Assembly: GCF_902150045.1 (NCBI RefSeq)
Contig: NZ_CABFVU010000001.1
Span: 1,178,001-1,242,000 of the forward strand
Direction of reading: 5' to 3'
Length of the DNA stretch: 64,000 nt
Source: Chitinophaga polysaccharea
GTDB lineage: Bacteria > Bacteroidota > Bacteroidia > Chitinophagales > Chitinophagaceae
This document shows positions 18,729-26,913 of this stretch, piece by piece (position 1 is the first letter of the stretch; every line of letters starts with the position of its first letter). A model generated the notes under the pieces. That model saw nothing but the letters and a program-made list of their open reading frames with translations, had not been told where the DNA came from and searched no databases. Both the position numbers and the translations under genes were made by a program.

Positions 18729-19571
18729 TTAACGTAGTTCAGTGATCTTACAGTGATCCATGTCACCATAGTCGAGATTCTCACCGGCCATACCCCATAT
18801 AAAAGTATAATTGCTGGTGCCTGCACCGGAGTGGATAGACCAGGGCGGGGATATCACCGCCTGTTCATTCTGCATCCATATATGACGGCTTTCCTGCGGC
18901 TGCCCCATAAAGTGGCATACAGACTGCCCTTCCGGCACTTCAAAATAAAAGTATACTTCCATTCTCCTGTCGTGCGTATGCGCGGGCATCGTATTCCATA
19001 CGCTGCCCGGTTGCAGCTCTGTCATACCCATCTGTAGCTGGCATGTTTCCAGTACACTGTTCACCAGCAGTTTGTTGATGGTACGGTGATTGGAAGTTTC
19101 CAATGCGCCAAGTGTTACTACTTCCGCATCTTTCCTGGACACTTTACGGGTTGGATAGCTATGATGCGCAGGTGTGGAGTTCAGGTAAAACTTAGCGGGT
19201 GTTTGCGGATCTTTACTGGAGAAGATCACCTGTTGTTTTCCTTTGCCGATGTATAACGCTTCTTTGTACGCCAGCTCAAATTTCTCTCCATCTACTTCCA
19301 CTATTCCATCACCACCTACGTTGATCATTCCCAGTTCTCTCCTCTCCAGGAAATAAGCAGCTTTCAGCAGATCAATTGTTTCCAGTGCCACCGGGCCTTT
19401 CACGGGCATTGCACCACCTGTAAGGTAACGGTCGTAATGCGTATGCGTCCATGCAATATGATCTGCGTCAAAAATTTTTTCTATTAAAAATGCCTGCCTG
19501 AGCTGAGTGGTGTCCATTTGCTTTACTTCAGCCGGACTGCTGGCATATCTTGATTCGAACGTGGTACTCAT
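18729..19571 (-). CDS. kduI: 5-dehydro-4-deoxy-D-glucuronate isomerase (KduI)
   Basis: 280 residues from the ATG at 19571, where [19 protein letters not shown] matches the usual KduI start; a longer frame up to 19664 overlaps the operator and is rejected. KduI is a zinc-dependent cupin that turns 4-deoxy-5-keto-uronate into 2,5-diketo-3-deoxygluconate. The metal site is visible in [15 protein letters not shown]. The C-terminal [20 protein letters not shown] is also conserved. It is the first gene of a six-gene operon (kduI, GH105, kduD, lacI, GH88, DUF2264) with gaps of 18-52 bases. The only candidate operator for that operon lies 89 bases upstream of this start. Confidence 0.95.
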   Translation of the reverse strand: MSTTFESRYASSPAEVKQMDTTQLRQAFLIEKIFDADHIAWTHTHYDRYLTGGAMPVKGPVALETIDLLKAAYFLERRELGMINVGGDGIVEVDGEKFELAYKEALYIGKGKQQVIFSSKDPQTPAKFYLNSTPAHHSYPTRKVSRKDAEVVTLGALETSNHRTINKLLVNSVLETCQLQMGMTELQPGSVWNTMPAHTHDRRMEVYFYFEVPEGQSVCHFMGQPQESRHIWMQNEQAVISPPWSIHSGAGTSNYTFIWGMAGENLDYGDMDHCKITELR

Positions 19572-19659
19572 ATTGTGTTTTAATATTTTCAGGTTATTGA
19601 TAACATAGCTGGATACAGCCCTTTCAGCATAACGGTTTCGGGCGAAAGCTCTAAAATAA

Positions 19660-19673
19660 TGCAAACGTTTGCA
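19660..19673. promoter_or_regulatory. Candidate LacI operator upstream of the kduI operon
   Basis: TGCAAACGTTTGCA is a perfect 14-base palindrome with a central CG, the form of LacI-family sites. It lies 89 bases before kduI, the first gene of the operon that encodes the LacI regulator. The same 14 bases recur at 25269 and, with one change, at 22021. Confidence 0.75.
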
Positions 19674-19795
19674 AAAATCAAGTATTTATTTAAAAAGTCT
19701 TTTATGGCGCCGCTGATCAAACACATGAGCCAGGGCAAAAGAAGCGGCAACCAGAACAACCCTGCTCTACCAGTAAAACCATCCATCAAAAGCTG

Positions 19796-21757
19796 TCACC
19801 TTGGGTTATGGCTCATGGTAAATCCAACGGAATGCTTACCGGTCAGTGCTTTGCCGCGTGATTTCAGGCTGATGCGTGTAACATGATCACCCCACACCGG
19901 TGATAACCGGCCGTCTTTCACCTCCTGCTTTTCCACTATCACTTCAAACAAGGCCGGATCATAAGTAAGTAAAAGGTTAGCGGTACTGCCTTTTAACAGT
20001 ATCTGCCCCGGTGCACTGGTATCGGCAGGCAGGCAGGTCATGAAATGCAACAGGAAAGGCTCCTTCCATTCTTTAAGCTGGTATGCTTCAGATAATTGCA
20101 GGGAAGTTTTTGCAGGATTGAATGTAAAGGTACGTTTCCACGACTGCACCTGTGCCTCTGCAGGGTACGCAGCGGCAATATCCATACTCAGCTTATTATT
20201 GGCATACTGCACAGCAGTGGCCTCGAACTGCCGGCCATCGCGTTGCTGAATACCATTTATAGTAGGACAATTATGCCATTGCGACTGCATAAACCACAAC
20301 CTGTAGCGGTCGGCGCTAAAAGTTTGTTTGGTATAAGTGCCCACACCAACATCAATAAGAGCAGGCTTACCATCCATATAAAGCACAAAGTTCCCCACAT
20401 CGTTATGATTATGGCTTTCTGCATTATGACCACCCTGTGCTGCGAAGAACAAACCCTTTGCTTCACCGGCTGATGAACGCAGGGACAATACCTGCAGATC
20501 GGGAAGCCAGTTTTCAGCAGTATAGGGCGCCGCTGCTTTGGCCTGCAGCAATGCACTACGGTATTCTATATTGTACACAAAGAAAGCCAGGGAAGGTGTT
20601 TTAACCCGGTTACTGTCTGGGTTTTCCAACCGCGACAAATAAGCGGCAAAATTGGTAAGTAATGGATCATGGAAGGCCGCTCCGTACAAATAAACTGTAT
20701 GCGCCGGCGGGATAGTACTGGCAGAGGCATCTGCAAAATTCACAAACCGGCTGCTATCTACATGCATTTTGTAAATATAGGCGCCAATACGATGAATCAA
20801 TTCGTTGTGGCTCCAGTCAAGCTGATGTTTTGAAGCACTGCTCAACAGGTCAATAAACTCGATAAGTTTCCCGCCGGCATGTCCCCAGTAGGTAGGGCCT
20901 TCGTCGCAACCACCATCATCAGGGTAGCCATTCACGAAGTTATCCGCACTGCGTATTGTTTTCTCAATTACCTTATTTCGTATATCCGTTTCATTTATAC
21001 TCAGTAAAGCTGTCTGCAATACATTGGTATTGATCCAGATATTCCAGTTATTCACAGAACGGCCGGCCCATCCCATCCACCAGAAATCGGTTCGTTCCAG
21101 GAAGGGCGCTATGATGCGGTGCTGCAACTCAAAGTTGATCCGCTTATTTACTACCGGCGAAAATTTATCCAGCTGATCATGCAGTAAAAACCGGGCCCAG
21201 CTAAGCGTGGCAGCAGTTTCGCCGGCAAACAGATCCACCACCGGTTCAGTGGGATCGGGCAACCCACTGCCCGCTTTCTGTGCGCCTATATGAGCCGGTA
21301 ACACCCAGGTGCTTTCTTCCAGTATCAACCACAGGCCATTTACTATCTGCGGGATATATTTTCCTTTGCCGTCCACCAGCTCACCCGCTACTAATGCAGC
21401 CAAAACTTTGCGGCGCTCAAACTGCGCATTTTCAAAATTTACACGGTTGCCGTTATCACGGTATTGCAGGTATAAAGTAGCCGGTAACGATGGCCAGCTA
21501 AATGACAATGCCTTATCTGCCTCTTTCAGCAACAAAGCTTTGCTGGCTACAGGCAGTGCTGCAATTTTTTCTGTAACAGACCTGTATCGCTCTTCCCTCC
21601 ATTGCGTAATGTCTTTAAAAGCAGCATCACTCCCTTTTTTCCTGTATTCCTCATATAGATAGTTCCTTCCTTTACCGGCATCCTGGGCTTTGGGATTGAT
21701 GGATATACCTGAAAAAAGCAATAAGGTACAGATCAGTTTTTTAACGTGCATTGACAT
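19796..21757 (-). CDS. Heparinase II/III-family polysaccharide lyase, secreted
   Basis: 653 residues. A signal peptide (LICTLLLFSGISINPKAQ) is followed by an alginate-lyase/chondroitinase-like alpha-helical toroid (about 40-390) and a beta-sandwich heparinase II/III domain. The latter's signature, AESHNHNDVGNFVLYMDG followed by PALIDVGVGTYT, is at about residues 445-475. These enzymes cut uronic-acid polysaccharides by beta-elimination and leave unsaturated ends, the substrate of the neighbouring GH88 and GH105. No sulfatase gene is near, which argues against a sulfated target. The exact PL family and polymer cannot be told by eye. The gene diverges from uxaA across a region with a LacI-type operator. 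Confidence 0.85.
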   Translation of the reverse strand: MSMHVKKLICTLLLFSGISINPKAQDAGKGRNYLYEEYRKKGSDAAFKDITQWREERYRSVTEKIAALPVASKALLLKEADKALSFSWPSLPATLYLQYRDNGNRVNFENAQFERRKVLAALVAGELVDGKGKYIPQIVNGLWLILEESTWVLPAHIGAQKAGSGLPDPTEPVVDLFAGETAATLSWARFLLHDQLDKFSPVVNKRINFELQHRIIAPFLERTDFWWMGWAGRSVNNWNIWINTNVLQTALLSINETDIRNKVIEKTIRSADNFVNGYPDDGGCDEGPTYWGHAGGKLIEFIDLLSSASKHQLDWSHNELIHRIGAYIYKMHVDSSRFVNFADASASTIPPAHTVYLYGAAFHDPLLTNFAAYLSRLENPDSNRVKTPSLAFFVYNIEYRSALLQAKAAAPYTAENWLPDLQVLSLRSSAGEAKGLFFAAQGGHNAESHNHNDVGNFVLYMDGKPALIDVGVGTYTKQTFSADRYRLWFMQSQWHNCPTINGIQQRDGRQFEATAVQYANNKLSMDIAAAYPAEAQVQSWKRTFTFNPAKTSLQLSEAYQLKEWKEPFLLHFMTCLPADTSAPGQILLKGSTANLLLTYDPALFEVIVEKQEVKDGRLSPVWGDHVTRISLKSRGKALTGKHSVGFTMSHNPR

Positions 21758-22226
21758 TTATTTTTTTATAAGATGAATAACAGGATCTAATAAGAGATGG
21801 CTGAAGGCACTACGGAATAATTGTCAGAATGATAAAATATTAATACTCAATTGCTCTTCCCTGGAGTATCCGGCCAAATACTGTTCCCGGCTGAAACCTT
21901 CTAAAGCTGCTTACTACCGTTGGCCGGTTCCGACAAATGTGCCCGTTTTTGCAAAGGGATCATCGGCCCTGCCGCCTGAAACCCGCTGTCATACTTAAAA
22001 ATATCAAAATATGCTGTAATTACAAACGTTTGCATAATATTACATCAAAACATATTTTTTGCATACCGGGAGCCCAACCCAACTGATAGCGGATTAACAA
22101 TTTCTAATTCTTTCCTGACCGGCACCCACAAAGTGTTACAGCCATATAATCAAATAGTCAAAATCTTATCAAGGATTAACATTTTACTATCACCAGCCGG
22201 AGCAGTTATTTACTACTTTAGCTGCT
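21758..22226. other. Divergent control region between the lyase gene and uxaA
   Basis: 469 bases with no gene. The main visible element is the operator-like palindrome at 22021-22034. It sits within a larger dyad: TGTAAT to its left and ATTACA to its right. Leaders would be long on both sides (about 190 bases to uxaA, 260 to the lyase gene). I see no clean TAnnTTTG box on either side. Confidence 0.55.
22021..22034. promoter_or_regulatory. Candidate LacI operator between the lyase gene and uxaA
   Basis: TACAAACGTTTGCA differs by one base from the perfect palindrome seen at 19660 and 25269. The 10-base core CAAACGTTTG is unchanged. It could control both divergent genes. Confidence 0.7.
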
Positions 22227-23873
22227 ATGAACGCTTATTTACAAATTCATCCTGACGATAATGTGCTGGTAGCCTTACAGGATATACCGGTAGGAACCGA
22301 TATCTCATTTAACGGACATAACATTCAACTGCAACAAAATATTTCTGCTAAACATAAATTCCTGATCAACGATATCCTGGAGGGGGATCCCATCACAATG
22401 TATGGTGTACTGGTTGGAAAAGCCAGCAAGAATATTGCAAAGGGGGAATCCATTACCACTGAAAATGTGATACATGATGCCAACGCATTTCACGAAAAAG
22501 ACAGTTCACTGGAATGGCAGGCCCCTGATGTGAGTAAATGGAAAAACCGCACTTTTATGGGTTACCACCGGGCCGATGGACAGGTAGGCACCCGTAATTA
22601 CTGGCTGGTAATTCCATTGGTTTTTTGTGAGAACAGGAATGTAGGGGTGATTAAAACCGCTTTCGAAAAGGGATTGGGTTTCTCTCCTGCAGAAGTATAT
22701 AACGAACAGGTAACAGACCTGGTAGCTCTTTACAGGAGCGGCGACCTGGAAGCCATTAAAAATTATGAAGCAGGCGAACTAACGGAAACGGGCAAACGAA
22801 ATGTGGTTTTCCCAAATATTGATGGTATAAAGTTCCTTACTCACGAAGGAGGTTGCGGTGGTACCCGCCAGGATTCAGATGCCTTATGTGCCCTCCTGGC
22901 CGGCTATATCCATCACTCCAATGTGGCAGGCGCCACCATTCTTAGCCTGGGATGCCAGCATGCGCAGGTATCAATTCTCCAGGAATCACTCAAAAAGTTA
23001 AACCCGGCCTTCAACAAGCCGGTACTGGTATACGAACAGCAGAAAAGTGCCTCGGAATTTGCAATGTTGTCTGCCGCTATCAAGGATACCTTCCTTGCGT
23101 TGGTGGAGGCTAACAAACAGACGCGTAAACCAAGTCCTCTTTCCAAACTGGTAATAGGACTGGAATGCGGCGGATCCGACGGGTTTTCCGGCATCTCGGC
23201 TAACCCCGCGGTAGGTCATACTTCAGACCTGCTGGTTGCACTGGGTGGTACATCCATTCTTTCTGAATTCCCTGAACTGTGCGGAGTGGAACAGGAACTG
23301 ATCAACCGTTGTCAGACGGAAGAAATATCCGATAAATTCATCCGCATTATGCGTGCTTATGAAAACCAGGCCCAGTCTGTTGGTTCCGGCTTTTATATGA
23401 ATCCATCTCCCGGAAATATCAAGGATGGCCTTATTACAGATGCCATCAAATCTGCCGGAGCGGCAAAGAAAGGAGGTACTTCCCCTGTAACCGATGTATT
23501 GGATTATACAGAATATGTAACTAAACCTGGATTGAACCTGCTTTGCACACCAGGCAATGATGTGGAATCCACTTCTGCGGAAGTTGGTTCCGGCGCTAAT
23601 ATAGTGTTGTTTACTACAGGACTTGGCACACCTACCGGCAATCCCATTGCCCCCGTGGTAAAACTGGCCACTAATACCAAACTGGCTACCCGTATGAAAG
23701 ATATCATCGATATCAATACCGGTACCATCATCAGCGGAGAACAAAGCATTGCCGGTATGGGCGAAGAGATCCTTGAATATGTGATCAAAACCGCCAGTGG
23801 TGAAGTCCATACTAAGGCAGAACAACTCAACCAGGACGATTTCATTCCGTGGAAGAGAGGCGTTTCGCTTTAA
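22227..23873 (+). CDS. uxaA: Altronate dehydratase (UxaA)
   Basis: 548 residues in a single chain. The N-terminal SAF domain (about 8-92) is followed by the large D-galactarate dehydratase/altronate hydrolase domain, with FLTHEGGCGGTRQDSD, GLECGGSDGFSG and a conserved C-terminal GTGTIISGEQSI-like region. The iron-dependent enzyme dehydrates D-altronate to KDG, the last step of the galacturonate branch before KdgK. It is the only gene of the locus on the plus strand here, single and divergent from the lyase gene. A long perfect hairpin follows the stop codon. Confidence 0.95.
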   Translation: MNAYLQIHPDDNVLVALQDIPVGTDISFNGHNIQLQQNISAKHKFLINDILEGDPITMYGVLVGKASKNIAKGESITTENVIHDANAFHEKDSSLEWQAPDVSKWKNRTFMGYHRADGQVGTRNYWLVIPLVFCENRNVGVIKTAFEKGLGFSPAEVYNEQVTDLVALYRSGDLEAIKNYEAGELTETGKRNVVFPNIDGIKFLTHEGGCGGTRQDSDALCALLAGYIHHSNVAGATILSLGCQHAQVSILQESLKKLNPAFNKPVLVYEQQKSASEFAMLSAAIKDTFLALVEANKQTRKPSPLSKLVIGLECGGSDGFSGISANPAVGHTSDLLVALGGTSILSEFPELCGVEQELINRCQTEEISDKFIRIMRAYENQAQSVGSGFYMNPSPGNIKDGLITDAIKSAGAAKKGGTSPVTDVLDYTEYVTKPGLNLLCTPGNDVESTSAEVGSGANIVLFTTGLGTPTGNPIAPVVKLATNTKLATRMKDIIDINTGTIISGEQSIAGMGEEILEYVIKTASGEVHTKAEQLNQDDFIPWKRGVSL

Positions 23874-23876
23874 CGC

Positions 23877-23921
23877 GGATCTTGCCGCGAAGGTTGTCAG
23901 ACAACCTTCGCGGCAAGATCC
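23877..23921. terminator. Long perfect hairpin between convergent uxaA and exuT
   Basis: 22-base perfect inverted repeat (GGATCTTGCCGCGAAGGTTG... and its complement) around a single central A. It starts 4 bases after the uxaA stop codon and ends 3 bases before the exuT stop codon. No T run follows on either side, so it may end transcription in both directions by another route, or protect the 3' ends. Confidence 0.65.
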
Positions 23922-23924
23922 ATG

Positions 23925-25214
23925 CTAATCAAGTTTCACCTGCTCCATTTTAGGTGCGAAGAAGTGCATCACCAGCCAGGCTATCAGGTAGGCCAATGCA
24001 CAGATAGTGAACAGGATATTGTATCCGATACCAATGTTGCCGATTAATTTATAGTGATCCAGCATGGCACCGATCAGCATCGGGAACAGGGTACCGCCAA
24101 TGGATCCTGCCATACCGCCAATACCAACAACAGAACTTACCGCCCGTTTAGGGAACATATCTGAAGCAGTGGTGAATATAGTAGCAGACCATGCCTGATG
24201 CGCAGCCGTAGCCAGGCTGATCAATGCGATGGCAAACCATACATTATTTGAGTACTGGATGAGCATAATAGGCAGTACACACAACGCAAAGATCAGCATA
24301 GATACTTTACGCGCTTTGAAAACCGGCCAGCCGGATTTAATGAGGTAGGAAGATAACCAGCCACCACCAATGCTGCCGAAACTTGTAATGGAATAAATAA
24401 TGATCACCGGCAATCCTAATGATTCTTTCATATTTACATGAAAAATGGATTCCAGGTAACCGGGTAACCAGAAAAGGAAGAACCACCATACCGGGTCAGT
24501 AAGTAACTTACCGAATATAAAAGCCCAGGTTTGTCTGATCCCCAGCAGCTTAGCCCATTTAACCGGTTTGGGCTTCACCTCTTCCACTTCCTGGTCGGAA
24601 TGAATATGATCAAATTCTGCCTTAGATAATTTCTTATGACGGGCAGGAACTTCATAATAGATCCACCAGAATATCAGCCAGATAAAACCAATGGCGCCTG
24701 TCCATACAAAGGCATTCCGCCAGCCATGATTAGTAGCCAGCCAGTACACCATTGCCGGGCCAACCACCGCGGCTATATTGGAACCTGAGTTAAAGATCCC
24801 CGTGGCCAGTGCCCGCTCTTTCTTGGGAAACCATTCTGCAGTGGCTTTGATAGCAGCAGGAAAGTTACCTGCCTCACTTATTCCCAATATGGATCTTACC
24901 ACGCCAAATCCCAGCGTGGAACGTACCAGTCCGTGCGCCATGGCCGACAAGCTCCACACAACAATAGAAAGCGCATATCCCAGTTTGGATCCTATCTTGT
25001 CTACCAATGCCCCAAAGAAAAGCAAGCCAATCGCATAGCAGGCGGAGAACGCCATTACCAGGTTGCTGTAATCCGTTTCTGTCCAGTGGAACTCTGCCGA
25101 CAGATCCGTTTTAAGCAGCCCCAATATCTGCCGGTCTATATAATTAATGGTTGTGGCTACGAATAAAAGTGCGCATACCCGCCAGCGATACTTGCCTAAA
25201 GTTGTGGAATTCAT
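23925..25214 (-). CDS. exuT: Hexuronate MFS transporter (ExuT)
   Basis: 429 residues with 12 predicted membrane helices, anion:cation symporter branch of the major facilitator superfamily. The NYIDRQILGLLK segment in helix 1 and GISEAGNFPAAIKATAEWFPKKERALATGI between helices 4 and 5 are hallmarks of the ExuT/GudP/DgoT group. It would bring galacturonate or glucuronate, and perhaps unsaturated uronates, across the inner membrane by proton symport. It is the last gene of the uxaB-uxaC-kdgK-kdgA-exuT series, 33 bases after kdgA. A LacI-type operator lies 55 bases upstream of its start, so it may also be transcribed or blocked separately. Confidence 0.92.
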   Translation of the reverse strand: MNSTTLGKYRWRVCALLFVATTINYIDRQILGLLKTDLSAEFHWTETDYSNLVMAFSACYAIGLLFFGALVDKIGSKLGYALSIVVWSLSAMAHGLVRSTLGFGVVRSILGISEAGNFPAAIKATAEWFPKKERALATGIFNSGSNIAAVVGPAMVYWLATNHGWRNAFVWTGAIGFIWLIFWWIYYEVPARHKKLSKAEFDHIHSDQEVEEVKPKPVKWAKLLGIRQTWAFIFGKLLTDPVWWFFLFWLPGYLESIFHVNMKESLGLPVIIIYSITSFGSIGGGWLSSYLIKSGWPVFKARKVSMLIFALCVLPIMLIQYSNNVWFAIALISLATAAHQAWSATIFTTASDMFPKRAVSSVVGIGGMAGSIGGTLFPMLIGAMLDHYKLIGNIGIGYNILFTICALAYLIAWLVMHFFAPKMEQVKLD

Positions 25215-25247
25215 TACGGTCTATTTGGAATTTATAATGTGCATAAG

Positions 25248-25910
25248 TTACTTCATCGCGCTGAGAAATGCAAACGTTTGCATTATTTTCTCTTTCAGCC
25301 CGCTCCAGTCCTTACTTTCTATCAGGGACTTGGACAGTAAATTGGATCCCATTCCCATGCAAACCACGCCGGCGTCAAACCAGGCGTCCATGCTGAGCTG
25401 TGTGGGCTCTACTCCACCGGTAGGCATAAATTTCAATTGCGGGAACAGGGGTTTAATGGATTTCACATAGCCGGGGCCCAGCACGTTACCCGGGAAAAGC
25501 TTTACCAACCCGGCGCCATTCTTTTCTGCAACAGAGATCTCAGTAGGCGTCATACAACCCGGGATCCAGGTGATGTTCTCAGACCGGCAATAGGCGGCCG
25601 TTTCCGGATCCGCTACCGGGCATACAATAAAATCAGCACCCATACCGGCATATATTGCAGCATCCGCAGCATTCTTTATTGTACCGATGCCCAGGTACAG
25701 ATCAGGCATAGCAGCCAGTTTCCTGTCGCGCATAGCAGCAAAGTTCTTACGTGCATTTTCTCCCCTGCTGGTAAATTCAAATACGCGTAAACCGCCATCA
25801 TAACAGGCCTGCAGTACTTCCAGGCAAACATTCTCGTCGTCGTGATAAAAAACCGGGATAATCCCGCTTTGCTCGAATGCAGCTATAATTGTTTCGGAAC
25901 TTGGTGCCAT
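25248..25910 (-). CDS. kdgA: KDPG aldolase / 4-hydroxy-2-oxoglutarate aldolase (KdgA)
   Basis: 220 residues, a single (beta/alpha)8 class I aldolase domain. Expected landmarks are visible: the early GIIPVFYHDD strand, LGIGTIKNAADA, the Schiff-base lysine region VKLFPGNVLGPGYVKSI, and MPTGGVEPT. It splits 2-keto-3-deoxy-6-phosphogluconate into pyruvate and glyceraldehyde 3-phosphate, the end of the uronate pathway. It lies 4 bases after kdgK. The last codons hold a perfect LacI-type palindrome (codons about 210-214, M-Q-T-F-A), so this stretch may serve both as code and as operator for exuT. Confidence 0.93.
   Translation of the reverse strand: MAPSSETIIAAFEQSGIIPVFYHDDENVCLEVLQACYDGGLRVFEFTSRGENARKNFAAMRDRKLAAMPDLYLGIGTIKNAADAAIYAGMGADFIVCPVADPETAAYCRSENITWIPGCMTPTEISVAEKNGAGLVKLFPGNVLGPGYVKSIKPLFPQLKFMPTGGVEPTQLSMDAWFDAGVVCMGMGSNLLSKSLIESKDWSGLKEKIMQTFAFLSAMK
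25269..25282. promoter_or_regulatory. Candidate LacI operator inside the 3' end of kdgA
   Basis: TGCAAACGTTTGCA, identical to the site at 19660, lies within the last codons of kdgA and 55 bases before the exuT start. Bound regulator could control an exuT promoter or block readthrough from the upstream genes. Confidence 0.7.
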
Positions 25911-25914
25911 ATTG

Positions 25915-26913
25915 TTATATCAGTTTTATTATTTCTTTTTCAGAAGTGGTATTGAAGTCTCCCTCCACAAAAAATTTGGAATAGGCGGCGGCCGCTGCAA
26001 AAGAAATGATCTGCTGATCATCCAGCCCCTGCAGCTGTGTATGGATCAACCCGGCCATAAAACAATCCCCGCTTCCTACGCGATCCACCACTTCATTGGT
26101 GTCGTATTCCCGTGAAATGCTCATCTGCCCATTATTATAATAAAAGGCATAATACAGATTATGCGTGGCTGAATTACTGAAACGGAAAGTAAAAGCCACC
26201 CGTTTGCAACGTTTATACGTAGCCGTAATTTCTTCGGCTACCTTTTCCGCCTGCTGCAGGAATACATTTTTTGTATTGGCTGCCAGCGCAACAGTATCCA
26301 GTGCAGTATCAAGCATATTGTTGGCGGCCCAGATATTTCCCATGGTCACATCGCAATACTGCACCAGCTCCGGCATTACATCCACCGGCTTTTTCCCATA
26401 CTGCCATAACTTGCTGCGATAATTAAGATCCGTGGAGATGGTCATACCCTTCCGGGTAGCTGCCTGTAATACTTCCTTGCAGACTGCAGCTGCATCAGGG
26501 TTCAATGCCGGCGTAATAGCGCTCCAGTGGAACCATTCAGCATCTCCAAGCAGGGCATCCCAATCTACAGTGCCCGGCGTAATCTGGCTGAATGAAGACC
26601 AGGCCCTGTCATATACCACCTCAGCATGCTTAAGATCGCTGCCCTGCGCCAGGTAGTAAATACCGATACGCTCACCACCCCAGAGGACCCTGTCGGTATA
26701 AATACCGCGGTTACTTAGCTGCGCCAGCACATCTTTCGACAAGCCGTTTTCAGGAACTTTACTGATATAGGCCACTGTTGTGCCCCAGCTCGCCAATGCC
26801 GCTGCCACATTGGCTTCTGCGCCACCAACATAAATGGCGGCTGTATTCTTCGCCAGTTGCGGCGACAAGCGTAATAATATTTCTCCGAATGTGATAACTT
26901 TTACCGGCTTCAT
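25915..26913 (-). CDS. kdgK: 2-dehydro-3-deoxygluconate kinase (KdgK), PfkB family
   Basis: 332 residues, ribokinase/PfkB fold. The N-terminal ITFGEILLRLSP and GGAEANVAAALASWG form the substrate lid region. The C-terminal DRVGSGDCFMAGLI is the PfkB signature with the catalytic Asp. It phosphorylates KDG to KDPG with ATP in the cytoplasm and so joins the KduI/KduD and UxaA branches. Its ATG overlaps the uxaC stop codon by one base (TAATG), a sign of translational coupling, and kdgA starts 4 bases after its end. Confidence 0.93.
   Translation of the reverse strand: MKPVKVITFGEILLRLSPQLAKNTAAIYVGGAEANVAAALASWGTTVAYISKVPENGLSKDVLAQLSNRGIYTDRVLWGGERIGIYYLAQGSDLKHAEVVYDRAWSSFSQITPGTVDWDALLGDAEWFHWSAITPALNPDAAAVCKEVLQAATRKGMTISTDLNYRSKLWQYGKKPVDVMPELVQYCDVTMGNIWAANNMLDTALDTVALAANTKNVFLQQAEKVAEEITATYKRCKRVAFTFRFSNSATHNLYYAFYYNNGQMSISREYDTNEVVDRVGSGDCFMAGLIHTQLQGLDDQQIISFAAAAAYSKFFVEGDFNTTSEKEIIKLI

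Noticed and set aside
18707..18826. Extension of the GH105 protein upstream to 18826.
   Set aside because: It would overlap kduI and move the signal peptide 40 residues into the protein.
22214..22221. TACTTTAG as a -7 promoter box of uxaA.
   Set aside because: It has a mismatch at a fixed position and ends 5 bases before the ATG, and the operator lies far upstream, so a start near 22214 does not fit.
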